A stretch of 64,000 bases of DNA from Liolophura sinensis (GCF_032854445.1 NC_088303.1:34267265-34331264), one strand, 5' to 3'. Counted from the first letter of the stretch, positions 36,440 through 47,667 are shown. A program made the numbers and translations. The notes: generated by a model not told the origin, from the letters alone.

Positions 36440-36535
36440 TCTTTTATGTTTGTTTTTCTTATTTATTTATTTTGATTTATTTATATATTTGTTTGTTTAT
36501 TTGTTTATTTCATTGGTGTTTTACGCCGGATTCAA
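36440..36535 (-). mobile_element. Type A SINE tail remnant
   Basis: A (TTTA)n/(TTTG)n stretch is followed by CATTGGTGTTTTACGCCGGA and TTCAA. This is the reversed 3' terminus of the type A family with its simple-repeat tail. The remainder is absent. Confidence 0.7.
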
Positions 36536-37039
36536 ATGTGCATGAACGTGCACGAATATGAAGTCAATCAGTCTGCAAATCATTTCGCCTCTAACACTTA
36601 CTTCATAAAAGAAAAAAAATTCTTCGTGTTAATCTATCAACGCATGCGCATTTTTGCCCTTCAGGTTTACACAACTTAATTTGCTGTTGTGGTACACACC
36701 CTAAACAGTGACGAGGAATCTGCGTCAGACTTTCGTCACCGTTGAAATTTGTACCAGTGAAAAGGTAAACGAAAGTTGACCTCAAAGGTTTTGTTTAAAC
36801 GATTTTACACCTCGTCTACGCGAACAGCTGCCATCTTAAATAAAGCGGACATTGACTTCTGTGTGGGAAGGAGTCTTATACTCGGAGAAAAATGGTTAGA
36901 AATCATAAAGTGTAAGAAGGAAAGGCACCTGTCAAATACCCATATCGTTTCATGAAAGGTCCTTTTGTATGCATGTGGGAATACATGAATGGCCAAACTG
37001 TTGATAAAATGATTGACATATTTAATTCTAGACACATTC

Positions 37040-37545
37040 CATGATTGATTCATGGATACATGTGGATTGGTGAATGGTTGGATAGATGAATGACTTAGAT
37101 GAGTGACAATAGATGAACGGTTTAACGGATGAATCGAAAAGAAAGGTTTGTTGGATATAGATGGATGAATGGATAGAAACATATGGGTATTAGTGGATGG
37201 GTGGACAACTGAGTGGATGGAAGGCAACTGAGTGAATGGGAGAACAACTGAGAGGATGGAGGACAGCTGAGTGGATGGCTGGAAAACAGAGGATTGGAGG
37301 ACAACTGAGAGGATGGGAGGACAGCTGAGTGGATGGATGAAAAGCAGAGGATGGGAGGACAGCTGAGTGGATGAATGAATAAGTGAGTGGATGAGTGGGT
37401 AACTGAGTGGATAGGCCGGCTGCTGAGTGAATGGGTGGACTGCTGAGTGGATGGGTGGACAGCTCAGTGGATTTGTGGACAACTTTGTGGATGGACGGAT
37501 TAGTCAGGATGGATCGATGGCAAAGAATTCATGAATGGTTATGTA
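37040..37545. repeat. Degenerate GGAT-derived minisatellite
   Basis: Repeats of GGACAGCTGAGTGGATGG-like units (period near 20 bp, many variants) grade at the left into GGATGAATGGATAG words. The minus strand shows a long open frame (225 codons to 36805) rich in His, Pro, Ser and Leu. This follows from the repeat and is not a supported gene. It shares its GGATGGAT base with the array at 10731. Confidence 0.85.
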
Positions 37546-38530
37546 AGGACGGATGAAATGCCTGGTGCAGAAATTCATCAAATTTCTCAAGAGATCAAGA
37601 TCAACAGATCTCCAACTAGAAGGTCAAATATTACGTTTTAAAATGCTCGTATTCCTTTACCCAAATCCCATAACAATATGTACATGCACATTTTCTCTTG
37701 CTCTGAGTGTAACAGAACAAAAAGTAATGGATGCGTGTTTTCAGGCATAATTTGCCTGGTGACTGTGCAGTGTGCACAAGAATCACCGTTCCCGAGAGAC
37801 CAAGCTGCTACTGTCAATGCAAGCCTCTATCTGACATGACCAGTCTAGATGCCATTTCGCGTCTATTACTCTTCATGCCAGGCTGTGATGGAAGTAAATA
37901 TTTAATCACTCTTTCATAATAGTCCACTATGGTTTCATATCACTAGCTGTTCTGACATTTAATTGGAGCGCTCAACAGTTTTCGCTGATTCCGATCTCGC
38001 AGTGACCCTGATCCAGGAAGAAGGGATCAGAAGGCTGCCTTCGCCTGTTTTCATCCAAGCGATTTATCATTAACGTTATAGGAACGTCGTGTACTGAACA
38101 TGTTTCGTCTGAATGCGGGATATTTATACTGAAATCAACACTTCAGTCTGTGCGTGCGAGACGTCACTGTGGAATTGTTTCCAGTAATCTAGGAAATATA
38201 AAAAAGAAATTCACATGGGCAACACTGATATTGGTTTCCGAAAGTCGAATTCAGTGTCCCTCATTAAGCCTAAACACAGTCTCTCCACGCCAGGCGGTTG
38301 GACGTCCTGTCGAAATCCCCCTCATGATTCAGATATTCTGGTAGATGTAACAGTGATGTAATCAGTGTTGGCCAATAAAAGCTCCGTACAAGAAAAAAGC
38401 CTTCGCGAAAGACTACAAATTTTCATTGGTTGAAGTGAGAATGTGTCTTCATTACCATGCATCATCAACCCAGAACTGGCAGAAGTAAAATGTTGTACAA
38501 AGAAGACGGTCGAATTTGAGGAAACAGCAG
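37546..38530. other. Intergenic, with one weak exon candidate
   Basis: A possible Cys-rich exon at 37745-37893 (+) is discussed in the observations. It starts after GTGTTTTCAG and ends before GTAAAT, but there is no neighbouring exon to join. Nothing else recognised. Confidence 0.3.
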
Positions 38531-38537
38531 GAAAGCT

Positions 38538-39029
38538 GAGGTCATTGCTTTTCAGAAATTCGGGATAAAAGAGCTGCACGCATATCAAAGACAGTGTCTA
38601 CAAGTCATTCTACAGGGAAAAGATGTTTTTGTGGTCCGCTTTCAACGGCATCGTTAGAACAACAACAACGTCAACAAAACTTGATGTCCCTATTGTTTCC
38701 GTTGTGTCACCTCTGGTGAGCCTTGCTTATAAAGTCTCAGGTGAAAGCTTGGAACAAGAGATGCATACCTGTTTTTGTATCTTAGGGATGACTACGAATT
38801 CCAGGATATTGTGGATGGTAAATTCAGTTATGGGAATGCAGTTCGTATTTGTAGGCGAGACGAGATGGTGAACACTTTTGACAACCCATCGAACAAACAT
38901 TCACTTGTATCATCTTATCAGAAAGATTTCAAAGGTCTTCGAGAAATGTTTGATGACATTTGTTCATCAGATTTTGGGTCGTCGGACCAAGAGGTGAATG
39001 ACTTGGACATTGATGAATTATGTGACTAA
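38538..39029 (+). pseudogene. Broken RecQ-type DNA helicase copy
   Basis: Frame 1 from 38538 reads FQKFGIKELHAYQRQCLQVI followed by LQGKDVFVV. That is the N-terminal Q-motif region of RecQ-family helicases (F-G-x3-L-x2-Q). It then hits a stop at 38655-38657. The next frame (from about 38623) carries KLDVPIVSVVSPLVSLAYKV, matching the RecQ motif Ia region (V-V-S-P-L-x-S-L). A third stretch ending at 39029 (DDYEFQDIVDGKFSY onward, then an acidic DLDIDELCD end) may be the C-terminal remnant. The Walker A motif expected between the first two blocks is missing; only about 15 codons remain where about 45 are normal. Frame changes, a stop and this deletion make it non-functional. RecQ-like genes are often multicopy in invertebrate genomes. 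AATAAA lies at 39118-39123. The helicase call is firm for the first two blocks and weaker after 38760. Confidence 0.7.
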
Positions 39030-39469
39030 ATTTTGTTCCTTGTTTTCAAGAAGTTATTTTATGATATCAGCTCAGTGATCATTTTAAATGAAATGTTTCA
39101 TTTTTTAATATTTTTGAAATAAAACTCAAGATCTGACATCTTGGTACACATGTGTTTAAAAACTTAAGTGTTGATCGTACTACATATACACTAGAAGAAA
39201 ATAATTTATCAATCAGGTTGAAGCCTTTCAATATATTAAAACATTGTCTGGATATTTAAACATTGTTGTGATGGTGAAAATGCCTTTTTACACTAAGTAA
39301 GTCTCCAGATACAGTATGTTTATTTACATGTATGTGGTTTAGTTATTATCAAGATAGGGCAAGGATATATGGTAGTTCAAATTAACTTGTAAGGCACACA
39401 AATGTTTAGTGACCTTTTTAACTGATCAATGGGTTTTAGATTTCTTATTGGGTAGTAGATTTCTTAATT

Positions 39470-39668
39470 AATTTTTGAACGTCATACTCAGAAATTTTCA
39501 CTTGTACAATGGTTGGTGGTCACTTTTGTTATGACTGGAGAAAACCAGAGATAAACCGTTGTCCTTGGGCAAGTTGCTAGCTTACTTTCAGACTTGCATT
39601 CCAAATTGGTGAAAGAGAGGTGGTCCTCCTTAACTGTGAAACGGATGAATAACCCTTGGAGTACCACT
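39470..39668 (-). mobile_element. Type D SINE, reverse, decayed
   Basis: The + strand reads TTGAACGTCATACTCAGAAA, TTTTCACTTGTACAATGG, GACTGGAGAAAACCAGAG and GGGCAAGTTGCTAGCTTAC. Reversed, the tail TACAAGTGAAAATTTCTGAG and TATGACGTTCAA is a clear version of the shared SINE tail. It matches the D copies at 26214 and 39995 in the GGAGGAAACC and GCAAGTT blocks. Confidence 0.6.
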
Positions 39669-39994
39669 TATTGTCACAATGAGAGCAAGGGAACCTGGAA
39701 ATTCCCTAAACTGAACCTGCAATTAGGAATTCATCACCTGAACACAGAGCCATGCCTTGTACCCTGCTATTAAGTACTAGGGGTGTGTTTGTCTTTCCTC
39801 AGTGAAAAAGTGTTTGCTGTAGGGAGGGTTTCATTTGGCCATCATTTATTTGAATTCATAATTGCACTGGTTACTGTTCAAATTGTTGTATCTGAAACCT
39901 CTAGCTGAAATTAACTAGGTACTCCATGAAAGAGAAATGGCATGGCCAAATCGTATTACACACCTGTACAGTTGATTTACACTGAGTGGACCAG

Positions 39995-40245
39995 GTTAAT
40001 GTATCTATTTCATTGTTCTTGAACACCACACTTAAGAATTTTTTATGGATGGAGGAAACCGGAGTGGCTGAAGTAAACCACCAACCTCTGGCAAGTTAAT
40101 GATGAACTTTCCCACGTTTGACACACTGACATGCACACTGTATAGATTATATATTAGGACAAAGTTGTCTTTAATGGACTCCACCATTCATATGAGCACT
40201 GTTGATCACTATGAAATGTCACCAAGGCAATTCTCTCACAAACGG
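39995..40245 (-). mobile_element. Type D SINE, reverse, decayed
   Basis: The + strand reads TTGAACACCACACTTAAGAA, TTTTTTATGGATGGAGGAAA, CCGGAGTGGCTGAAGTAAAC, CTCTGGCAAGTTAATGATGA and, near the end, GTCACCAAGGC. These blocks match 26214-26475 in order. The tRNA-like head is not readable. Confidence 0.55.
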
Positions 40246-40608
40246 CGAGAGAATGGGAATGTACTCTAGGTTTGATGTCCACCAATATGTACAGGAAGTA
40301 AGGGGTCTAAAGAAAGCTGCAGACAAAAATCTCTTTATGACGATTTCCCATAAGGCAATGTGAGGAAATATATATTCCCATGCATGAGCTTACATCAAAT
40401 ATCCGCTTTAGCAAGATGGGTATTTTAGATAAACAATAAACATTGACACCATGTATCTGATCTTGAGATGAAATGGTTTTACTTAGTCTGGTAACTTTCG
40501 GATTATCACATAAGAAAAGAAATCAAATCTATATGTGCATGTAGATGTATGAATGCATTGTTTTCACATTAAGGATGCGTTTTCGTTCTTCTGTTGTGTT
40601 TTCTTCAG

Positions 40609-40692
40609 GACAAATGTGTATATGTTAGACATGCCATATTCCTTCACACAACATTTTAAAGAAAAACAAGATGAACGTCTTCCTGATATAAG
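40609..40692 (+). other. Possible isolated coding exon
   Basis: The strong acceptor CTGTTGTGTTTTCTTCAG ends at 40608, and a moderate donor AAG|GTACAC follows 40692. The 84-nt segment between is open and encodes a polar peptide (TNVYMLDMPYSFTQHFKEKQ, DERLPDI). The reading phase is 2 at both ends. A second acceptor-like TTTTCGTCTGCAG ends at 40883, ahead of an open stretch to 41081. No protein family is recognised and no start codon exon is identified. It could be chance. Confidence 0.2.
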
Positions 40693-41099
40693 GTACACAC
40701 ATGGCATATTAAACTTTTCTGATGCCATTCTGTCACCTACTGTGTGTAGTGTCTGTAATTACATCAACAACAAACATGCGGGGAGATGGACTGCCGATCG
40801 ACGGCCATTCGAGCCAGTCTATGCATGCTTGTCTCCCATTGCGCTTTGATGTCCTTGCAAATATCCTTCCTTTTCGTCTGCAGGCATCCGCTTTCCACAC
40901 AGCCTTTCTTAACTTATGCGATAACACAGAACATGGCCTGCAGATATACCCTCTCCTTTCACCACAACAACGCCAGGGAAAGCGGAAATGGAAAGCTCCT
41001 TCAGAGATTTTGAAACTGTCGGTGCATGGATGTAATAAGTCATTGAAGAAGAAATTGGGGAGGGGGGAGTTTCACCCATGATCTACTTAGTGAACCAAT

Positions 41100-42221
41100 A
41101 TAACGCAAAATAAATTCGTTAAAGACAATTGCTTGTTCAAGTCGAATCCAGCTCTCACTATTTCGGTTGTGGCTTTAAAGTGAACAAAAAGTCTGCCACT
41201 GTATATACATAGAAAGAAGGATATAGGACACATTTTTCACAGAAAAATTCGTAAAAAATTCTATAAAGTTTTGATAGCCAAGAAGATGAAGTTCAGTACT
41301 GGAGATATGAACTTGGCCAATCACTTGGCCAAGTCATAATTGCCTGTCACGTCAAAAACCTATTGGCTCTCGATTGTCGGTTGTGGTTTCCTATAGTGGC
41401 TAGACAGATATCGATGCAATAAGCTGGATTTTACAGTTAGTTTAAGTCTTAAACTGGTACTTTTGGGACCACACATTTATGAGCAGGGAACGGAGACGGG
41501 CTGTCCGTATCACATTGCGTACATGCAGGGCGAGTACGACGTTAAACCCCAAGCACACGCTCACTCACTCACACGCAGGACAGGATATTGCACTAACTTG
41601 TCAGGGTAAGCTGGCAAGAGGAAACCAGCCCGGGAGAGACTTCACTTGAAGAAAAATGTTACAACTTTGCATTATTTTTCCTTAGCAAAGTCAGATTTTT
41701 TACGAAAAGATCTTCCCAAAATCTTAATGAAAGAGTCTGCTATAAATCAGAAGGTCCTGCTATGTTCGGTAAATTCCCTGAAGTCTGTACAGCTAGTTAG
41801 GCCTAATTAATACAGCCATGCAGAAAGAGGACGAGGTGGAATGCTAAAACACGATACTTGTGTCCACGAACATCGCTATGACCGAGGGCCAAACTAAAAG
41901 AAACATCTTTGGTTATTCGGTGTTTTTGTTTGTATTTTCTCATTGTCGCATTGTTTAATACCGATGGTACGGGAGAGCTCCTAGGTTTTGTGACGTCACT
42001 CTAGATAGCTATAATATGGCAAAATGGCGTCACTATATGAGTGGCTAGGTACTGACGACTGTTTGCTATTTACTTGTTGATAAGTGGGGTAGAATTTTTC
42101 AAATATCTTTAGAATATTCCTAGAATACTTCTTTATTAAATAATTCAGATTTGGTGGCTGACTCTATGTTCCCTTTATGTCAAAGAGCTGGTCAGGTACC
42201 AGACGATGGTCAGTGGTTTAC
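41100..42221. other. Intergenic, with a type B tail remnant
   Basis: The word GAGTACGACGTTAAACCCCA followed by AGCACACGCTCACTCACTCA at 41530-41571 is the 3' end of a type B SINE. The rest of that element is not visible. Nothing else recognised. Confidence 0.5.
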
Positions 42222-42348
42222 TCCAAGCACTCCTGTTTCCGCCAGCAAAGCATAAACATGACGCTGGCCGCCGTAGTATAAGTGAAATATTCTTGAGAAG
42301 GGTGTAAAACACCAGTCAAATAAATATATAAATAAATGAATAAATAAG
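42222..42348 (+). mobile_element. Type A SINE, 3' half
   Basis: CTCCTGTTTCCGCCAGCAAA, GACGCTGGCCGCCGTAGTAT and AAGTGAAATATTCTTGAGAA are followed by GGGTGTAAAACACCAGTCAA and an (AAAT)n tail. The 5' portion is truncated. No target-site duplication is evident. Confidence 0.8.
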
Positions 42349-43370
42349 CTTAAGCAAATTTTTGAGGATTAATCACCAACCAGCCAGATGAAGAATACTA
42401 TACTATATAAGTAGTATGTACCAATTATCATTTTTGATACAAAACCCAAATTTCCATAAAAGTTTCTAAAGCTTCAGATGTTCTGTAATACTGAGGACTG
42501 TTTTAGATCTGAATTAGACCGGAAGTGTTCGAGTTAATCAAGGAATCATTCGTCTTGTGTTTGTCAGATCACACTTTTAAAGGCCGCTATTTGCCCAAGG
42601 GGAAATAGGGTTGGGCACATTCCTGTACCAGTGGATTTATCGTGGCTATATCTCACCAGTCTGCTAAGGTACAGACGGTCCGGAAATGGTTGTCCAACGT
42701 CTCGAAAGCTTCTTACAAAAGCCGTTGGAGTAAATAATGACCCATTGACTGGCCAGTAATGATAATAATACAAGTGTGATCAGTCAACCCTGGAAGAATC
42801 ATTCATGAGTTGACCAGTGGTCATTCATTACGGATCAGACAAAGCGATCCCTGGTTCACAGTTTAGCCTATAAGCCAGAACATGGTATCTGTATATAATT
42901 CCGTGCATGTGCACTAAATTTTTGATTCAAGGAACGTTGGTCATTTTCTTTTTTTCTTTTTTTTTTCAAAACTTTGAATAAAGCTTTTTGGACTCCCCGT
43001 GGTATAGCTTACGAAAATAATACCGCTTGAATACAGAGGGGAGTCATATATCCAAGAGCGTTAAATTTTCAAAAAGAGGATAATATAAATTGCTTTTCAA
43101 TAGATGTCTTTCCCAATTGTCGAAGGTATGTCCCTGGGCCAAGCCTGCAAACATCCATGGCGCCCACTATATTGCCCATTGTCTGCATGACACCCATTGT
43201 TGGTTTTTGTACCCCAGTGCCACTTTTGTCTCTTAAAAGACACCTGGATTTCAGCAGATGAGTGAATGAGTGTCCATTCAGGTAATGCCGCCAGTGTGAA
43301 AATTAAACAAGATAACCCGCTGTCAAACGGCGATTAGCATCGCCACGCGGCCTAAGGCATGTTTTTGTAC
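42349..43370. other. Intergenic, nothing recognised
   Basis: No gene or repeat family is recognised. Confidence 0.4.
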
Positions 43371-43371
43371 A

Positions 43372-43640
43372 TATAGTATGACAATTTCATGCCTTATTTG
43401 TAGAACTTTAATTTTGAGATTTTATCTTGCAAAAGGAGCGCTGTGAAAGGGGATTGGGGGTAAAAGAGAAGGTATATTGACTTGGAATGGATGAGTTTTG
43501 GAATCGTCACGAGACCAGGGACAATAAGTGAATGTTAGAGACAGATTTCATATATATAGTCGGGCAATTTCATGATTAATTTGTAACTTGAATCTGAGGA
43601 CATTTTATTTAACACAAAGCCGCTGAAACAGCCTAAATAC
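43372..43640. repeat. Diverged tandem duplication (about 180-bp spacing)
   Basis: TATAGTATGACAATTTCATG, then CCTTATTTGTAGAACTT and TTTTGAGATTTTATCTTGC at about 43374, recurs as TATAGTCGGGCAATTTCATG, ATTAATTTGTAACTTGAA and TCTGAGGACATTTTATTT at about 43554. The two are clearly related but diverged, and their function is unknown. Confidence 0.5.
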
Positions 43641-43884
43641 ATGAGGCCAGGGAAAGGAGGGGAAAGTCGAGAGAAAACATTTGCTCGGAATTGAAGGTGT
43701 GGAAATTCCATCCAGTCAACCTTCCGAACTTGGATCCACATTCTCATGTTGGTAACTAGATATTTCAACATTTGTTTATGTCATTACCAAAAGTTACATG
43801 TTATACAAGATGCACATGTAAGTAAACGCAATCACGAGAATTTCCATAAGCGGAGTGATAATTCAAGCCTATGCTTTTCACGTC

Positions 43885-44312
43885 TTAAATAAAAGACAAC
43901 AATAATTTAACCTTACTTTCTTTCTGATTTTAGAGTACAAACACACATAAACGATCACAGTAACTTTGTCCTGAAGTGCTTAAATTAACTTTTAATTTCG
44001 GATTCTTACGAAAGTATGGTTGGCGCCATGTAAGACAAACCGGGAACATGATGTCACCCCTATCACATGCACGCTAATACATATTTTTAGCTGAAAGACA
44101 AAGCAGGGTTCCAGTGACGTCAGCGTAAATAGCTTCGGGTTATAGAAATGACTCGCGCATTATTGGCGAAAAATTCATAACATAACAGCGTTTCTGATTT
44201 TCTCAATGCTTACTTCCGAGTGCGATATATCGGTTATATGTATCTTCATGAAGTTATGCTTTTAAAATTAATACGAAATATTTATCGATGCATTAATACA
44301 CTAGGTCTAGCT
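43885..44312. repeat. Dispersed repeat G, copy 2
   Basis: Same family and orientation as 5850-6240. Shared blocks are AAAAGACAACAATAATTTAA, TTGGCGCCATGTAAGACAAA, AAAGCAGGGTTCCAGTGACG, CTTCGGGTTATAGAAATGAC, TTTTAAAATTAATACGAAAT and ACACTAGGTCTAG. The class is unknown. Confidence 0.55.
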
Positions 44313-45461
44313 CTGTTATTTCTAAATGTATACTGCAGGAGTCGTGTCATTTAAATGATATATGACATTTTCAAAAGCACAGGCACAAACCTGTATACTT
44401 ACTTGTCTATTGACATCATACATTTAAAGTTAAAATCTTTAAAGTAGGAAACCACCGATGATAGACGATCAAAATGACACCCTGGTTTCGAATATCCCTA
44501 CTTTAGTAAACACTTAAACGACATGACTCGGGGTGCAGTAATTCCGCGTCTTTATATACCAGAAATCGCCCAAATGGATATATAAAAATCGACACGGCTC
44601 TGTGACAAAATGCATGGTAAACCCATCACGCGACCCCTGAAACTTTCACAGCAGTTTATAAGGAGATATAAATGACAGCTGTTTGAAATATATGTTTTAA
44701 TAATTTCCGACATTTAATTGAATTCATCTTAGAAGTCAAGAGCATTTAGAGAGTTCTCAGAGGGTTGCTTTCCGGTATATAACTTTATATGTTCACATGT
44801 ACATTCTTACATGTCCTTAAGGACAAGCCGTTATGAGCTTGTCTTCAGTTTACAGAGAGGCATGTATTCAGGAGTTCAAAAAAAAAACAAATAACACATA
44901 CAAGAGCTCTGTAGATGGATCCATTGATGCTATGACGTTCATAAGTATCTGTACCAGGAATACATTTACAACTCTAACATGACAGGAAGAATTGACGAGT
45001 ATACAGGAAATATTTCGCAGAGTCTCCAGTGACCTTCATACCGACCCATAGCATTACAAATACCAATCCCTGGTTTTAATATAGACACAATATGCTTTGG
45101 TTCCCGCAGGGCCGGGTAGTCGGAGGTATATATGTAGCAGGGTGTTTTTCACGGGTCGGACTTCTTGGTATTTTAGTGTGAATCACTTCTTTGCCCATTT
45201 CCGCGCTAGCTTTAGTACACGGCGCATGTTTAGGGCCTGGGTCTGTCCGAGACAATTGCTGCATTCACATATATACCTATACAAGGACTGTATAAACAGT
45301 ACACAACAGTGGCAGGAATACCTTTGTGAATGCGACTGCAGCCTATTCCCAAGACTCCGAATTATTTTTCTTGGCTGCTACAACATATGGTCAGACCACT
45401 GGGAGTGTTTTAAGAATAGACCGACACACCCGAAACAAAGCCACCATTATACACATATGTG

Positions 45462-45463
<2 letters not shown>
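44313..45463. other. Intergenic, nothing recognised
   Basis: No gene or repeat family identified. A 122-codon frame at 45097-45465 (+) has no recognisable domain. Confidence 0.4.

Positions 45464-45519
<56 letters not shown>
45464..45519. repeat. (AT)n microsatellite
   Basis: An uninterrupted AT dinucleotide run of about 28 repeats. It ends in AACC, as does the run at 16006-16057. Confidence 0.95.
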
Positions 45520-45520
<1 letters not shown>

Positions 45521-45751
45521 CCAAAAGTAAAATATATATTGGCATTACTCTTTATGTATGTGGTTCTTCGACATGCACTATAAGCGCTAAACATGCACTA
45601 AACGTATAAGATGACCTCTTGAATACTTGCATATTCAGATTAGCATTGGGGATTACCTGTCTTAGACTTAAAATCTATCTGTCAAAGAAAGAGACTATAA
45701 CAGGTATAGAGTTTGCATTATGATGTAAAATCAACAGGTGTCCACTACAGA

Positions 45752-45935
45752 CATTAGATCCAGGAGCCTCTCACAAATGCGATCGCTGTGAGTTCAATTC
45801 CAGCTCGGCAGATGCTCGTGGATTTCCTTCGGGCCCTGCACGGTTTCCTCCCACCACAGTGTTTATCGCCGTGGTATAAGTGAAATTTTCTTGAGTACAA
45901 CGTAAAACACCAATCAGACAAATAATTAAATCTCA
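45752..45935 (+). mobile_element. Type A SINE, 5'-truncated
   Basis: CCAGGAGCCTCTCACAAATG, GCTGTGAGTTCAATTCCAGC (box B-like GTTCAATTCC), CACGGTTTCCTCCCACCACA, CGCCGTGGTATAAGTGAAAT and TTTCTTGAGTACAACGTAAA, followed by ACACCAATCAGACAAATAA. The A-box part of the head is missing, and so is part of the middle (the CTTCCTCTCTGGC stretch). Confidence 0.85.
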
Positions 45936-46936
45936 TATACAGAAGAGTTTCATATCGATAGAATACGCGCGTATATAGATCAACCAAATGGCCTCTGATC
46001 TGGCAATGACTGCTATATTTGTCCAGAAAATGATTCATTCACGATTTCGCGACGGGAAACATAAACTGTGGATCAGACCACTTGCTGGGGCATTCCCAGA
46101 CTATTTCATTGGATGATGCTCCATGAATGTTCGCGTTCACATGTGTGTCACATTTGTCATACAGTGGGCGTCACCCTGTGCCATCTCAGACACGCCCACT
46201 TTCTAGACGACTAATTCAAAAATGAAAACCAGATGAATTAATTGGATCATTATAAAACAGTGTCTCGAAACGAGATGGCAAGAAAGCATACAGTGATATA
46301 TATGCGCATTCATATTTAAAATGGACTAAGCACATTAGACGACAAATAATTTTATAGGCCTAGCTAATATATACAGTAGGCCTATATGTATACTGTAGAC
46401 TTGTGCAACGTGCCACGCATATAAACCACACATGTACATGCATGAGTTAAAGCATCTATACACTACTGCTTATAGTTTCATCTGGTTTGTTTCTTGACAA
46501 GCCTACATGTACATCGTTTAAATACTCCTGTTATATGTCAGGTTGGCATTTTACAGTCATATATACATCATGGGAAGAAAGTTCTACATGGAGGTTGACT
46601 TATACGCACGTCAAGAGTTTGGCTATTTGTCGGAAATATGATGGAGACTTTTGAAATGAACATTGTAGAAGAAAAACGCCCATCACAATTAGTTGGCCGT
46701 CTGAACTCGGAGCTATTTGTTATGCGGCATGTGGGTATAGCCTAGAAAGATTCACATCATTAAGACAGATTGGTACATTTTTCCCACATTCGTTCAGTTA
46801 TCTACATGTGTTAACCATTAAGTGTATCCGCTTCAATTGGCATATAGGAAAAATCCAGCTCTACCCAGGCTGGAACTACATAGCCGCAAACCAGAAATCT
46901 TTTTTCTCTTTGATGATGTAACATATAACTAAAATC
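45936..46936. other. Intergenic, nothing recognised
   Basis: AT-rich and single-copy-looking, upstream of the CpG-rich region. No feature recognised. Confidence 0.4.
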
Positions 46937-47029
46937 TCACATCACAGGGTTATCAGCCGCTACATCCAACTTCTCTATAATATCCTTGCTGAAATCTGCC
47001 TCATCAGTATCGCTCTCCGATTTATCTTT
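46937..47029 (-). CDS. Possible 3'-terminal coding exon, acidic C-terminus
   Basis: On the minus strand an acceptor-like TATTACAG is followed by a 31-codon open stretch ending in TGA at 46937-46939. The peptide begins KDKSESDTDEADFSKDIIEK and continues LDVAADNPVM. Its composition (Asp, Glu, Ser and Lys-rich, then an amphipathic helix) is more protein-like than most frames here. No family is recognised. The polypyrimidine tract is poor. The rest of such a gene would have to run through the promoter region of the + strand gene at 47775, which weakens the case. The open frame itself extends to 47062. Confidence 0.22.
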   Translation of the reverse strand, partial: KDKSESDTDEADFSKDIIEKLDVAADNPVM

Positions 47030-47652
47030 CTGTAATACGCCTTTGCGGTGAAGACAACTTATTTATCCCCAGTAGTCGACATTTCTTATGTGTTCTAAGA
47101 ATAGTGAACAGCAAGAAACTCGATATCCTCTACTCCATTTAACGGTATAGTACCGGTACCGAAGAAACCGACTCGCGAACAGCATACAGATTTTCCACTC
47201 TAGCGACCGTGCAAGCCCCGCGCGATTCCCTGGTACCCCCCTTCGAAACTTTGGACTGTCCAGGGCCGTTCTTTTTACCGGACCTTCCCCCTCCGCAAGG
47301 ATGGAATAAAGCGATATTATTTTATTAAAACAGGATACAGTGTGTCAAGACAAGCTTGTCGTCATCACATAAGGCATGAGAGAGGACACATGAGTGCATT
47401 CACAGCTGATAACTATGCCTGACTCATTCAACTTTCTCTAGACAGGCAAATACTCGGAAATTCTTCCTGGGGCGGCACTGTGTAGGCCGAAGTGCAGTGC
47501 CTTTTCCCACTGCCTCAAGTCGGGCGAGTTGTAGGCGATACTTTGCAGAGTTTGCTGTTTTTCTTCACGGATAGACAGCAAACACTTTGCAAAATATAGG
47601 AAAGTGGAGGAGCGGGCATCAGGGAAGGACTCCGTGTCTCTCTGTGAACTCC

Positions 47653-47667
47653 ATGCCGATGATTTAA
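47653..47667 (+). promoter_or_regulatory. Possible upstream ORF of four codons
   Basis: ATG CCG ATG ATT TAA lies 108 nt upstream of the main start codon. If the transcript starts before it, ribosomes would meet two short-frame ATGs before the main start. Whether it is transcribed is unknown. Confidence 0.3.

Noticed and set aside
36805-37482. 225-codon minus-strand frame rich in Pro, Ser and His
   Set aside because: It is produced by the degenerate GGAT-derived array; low complexity and no domain.
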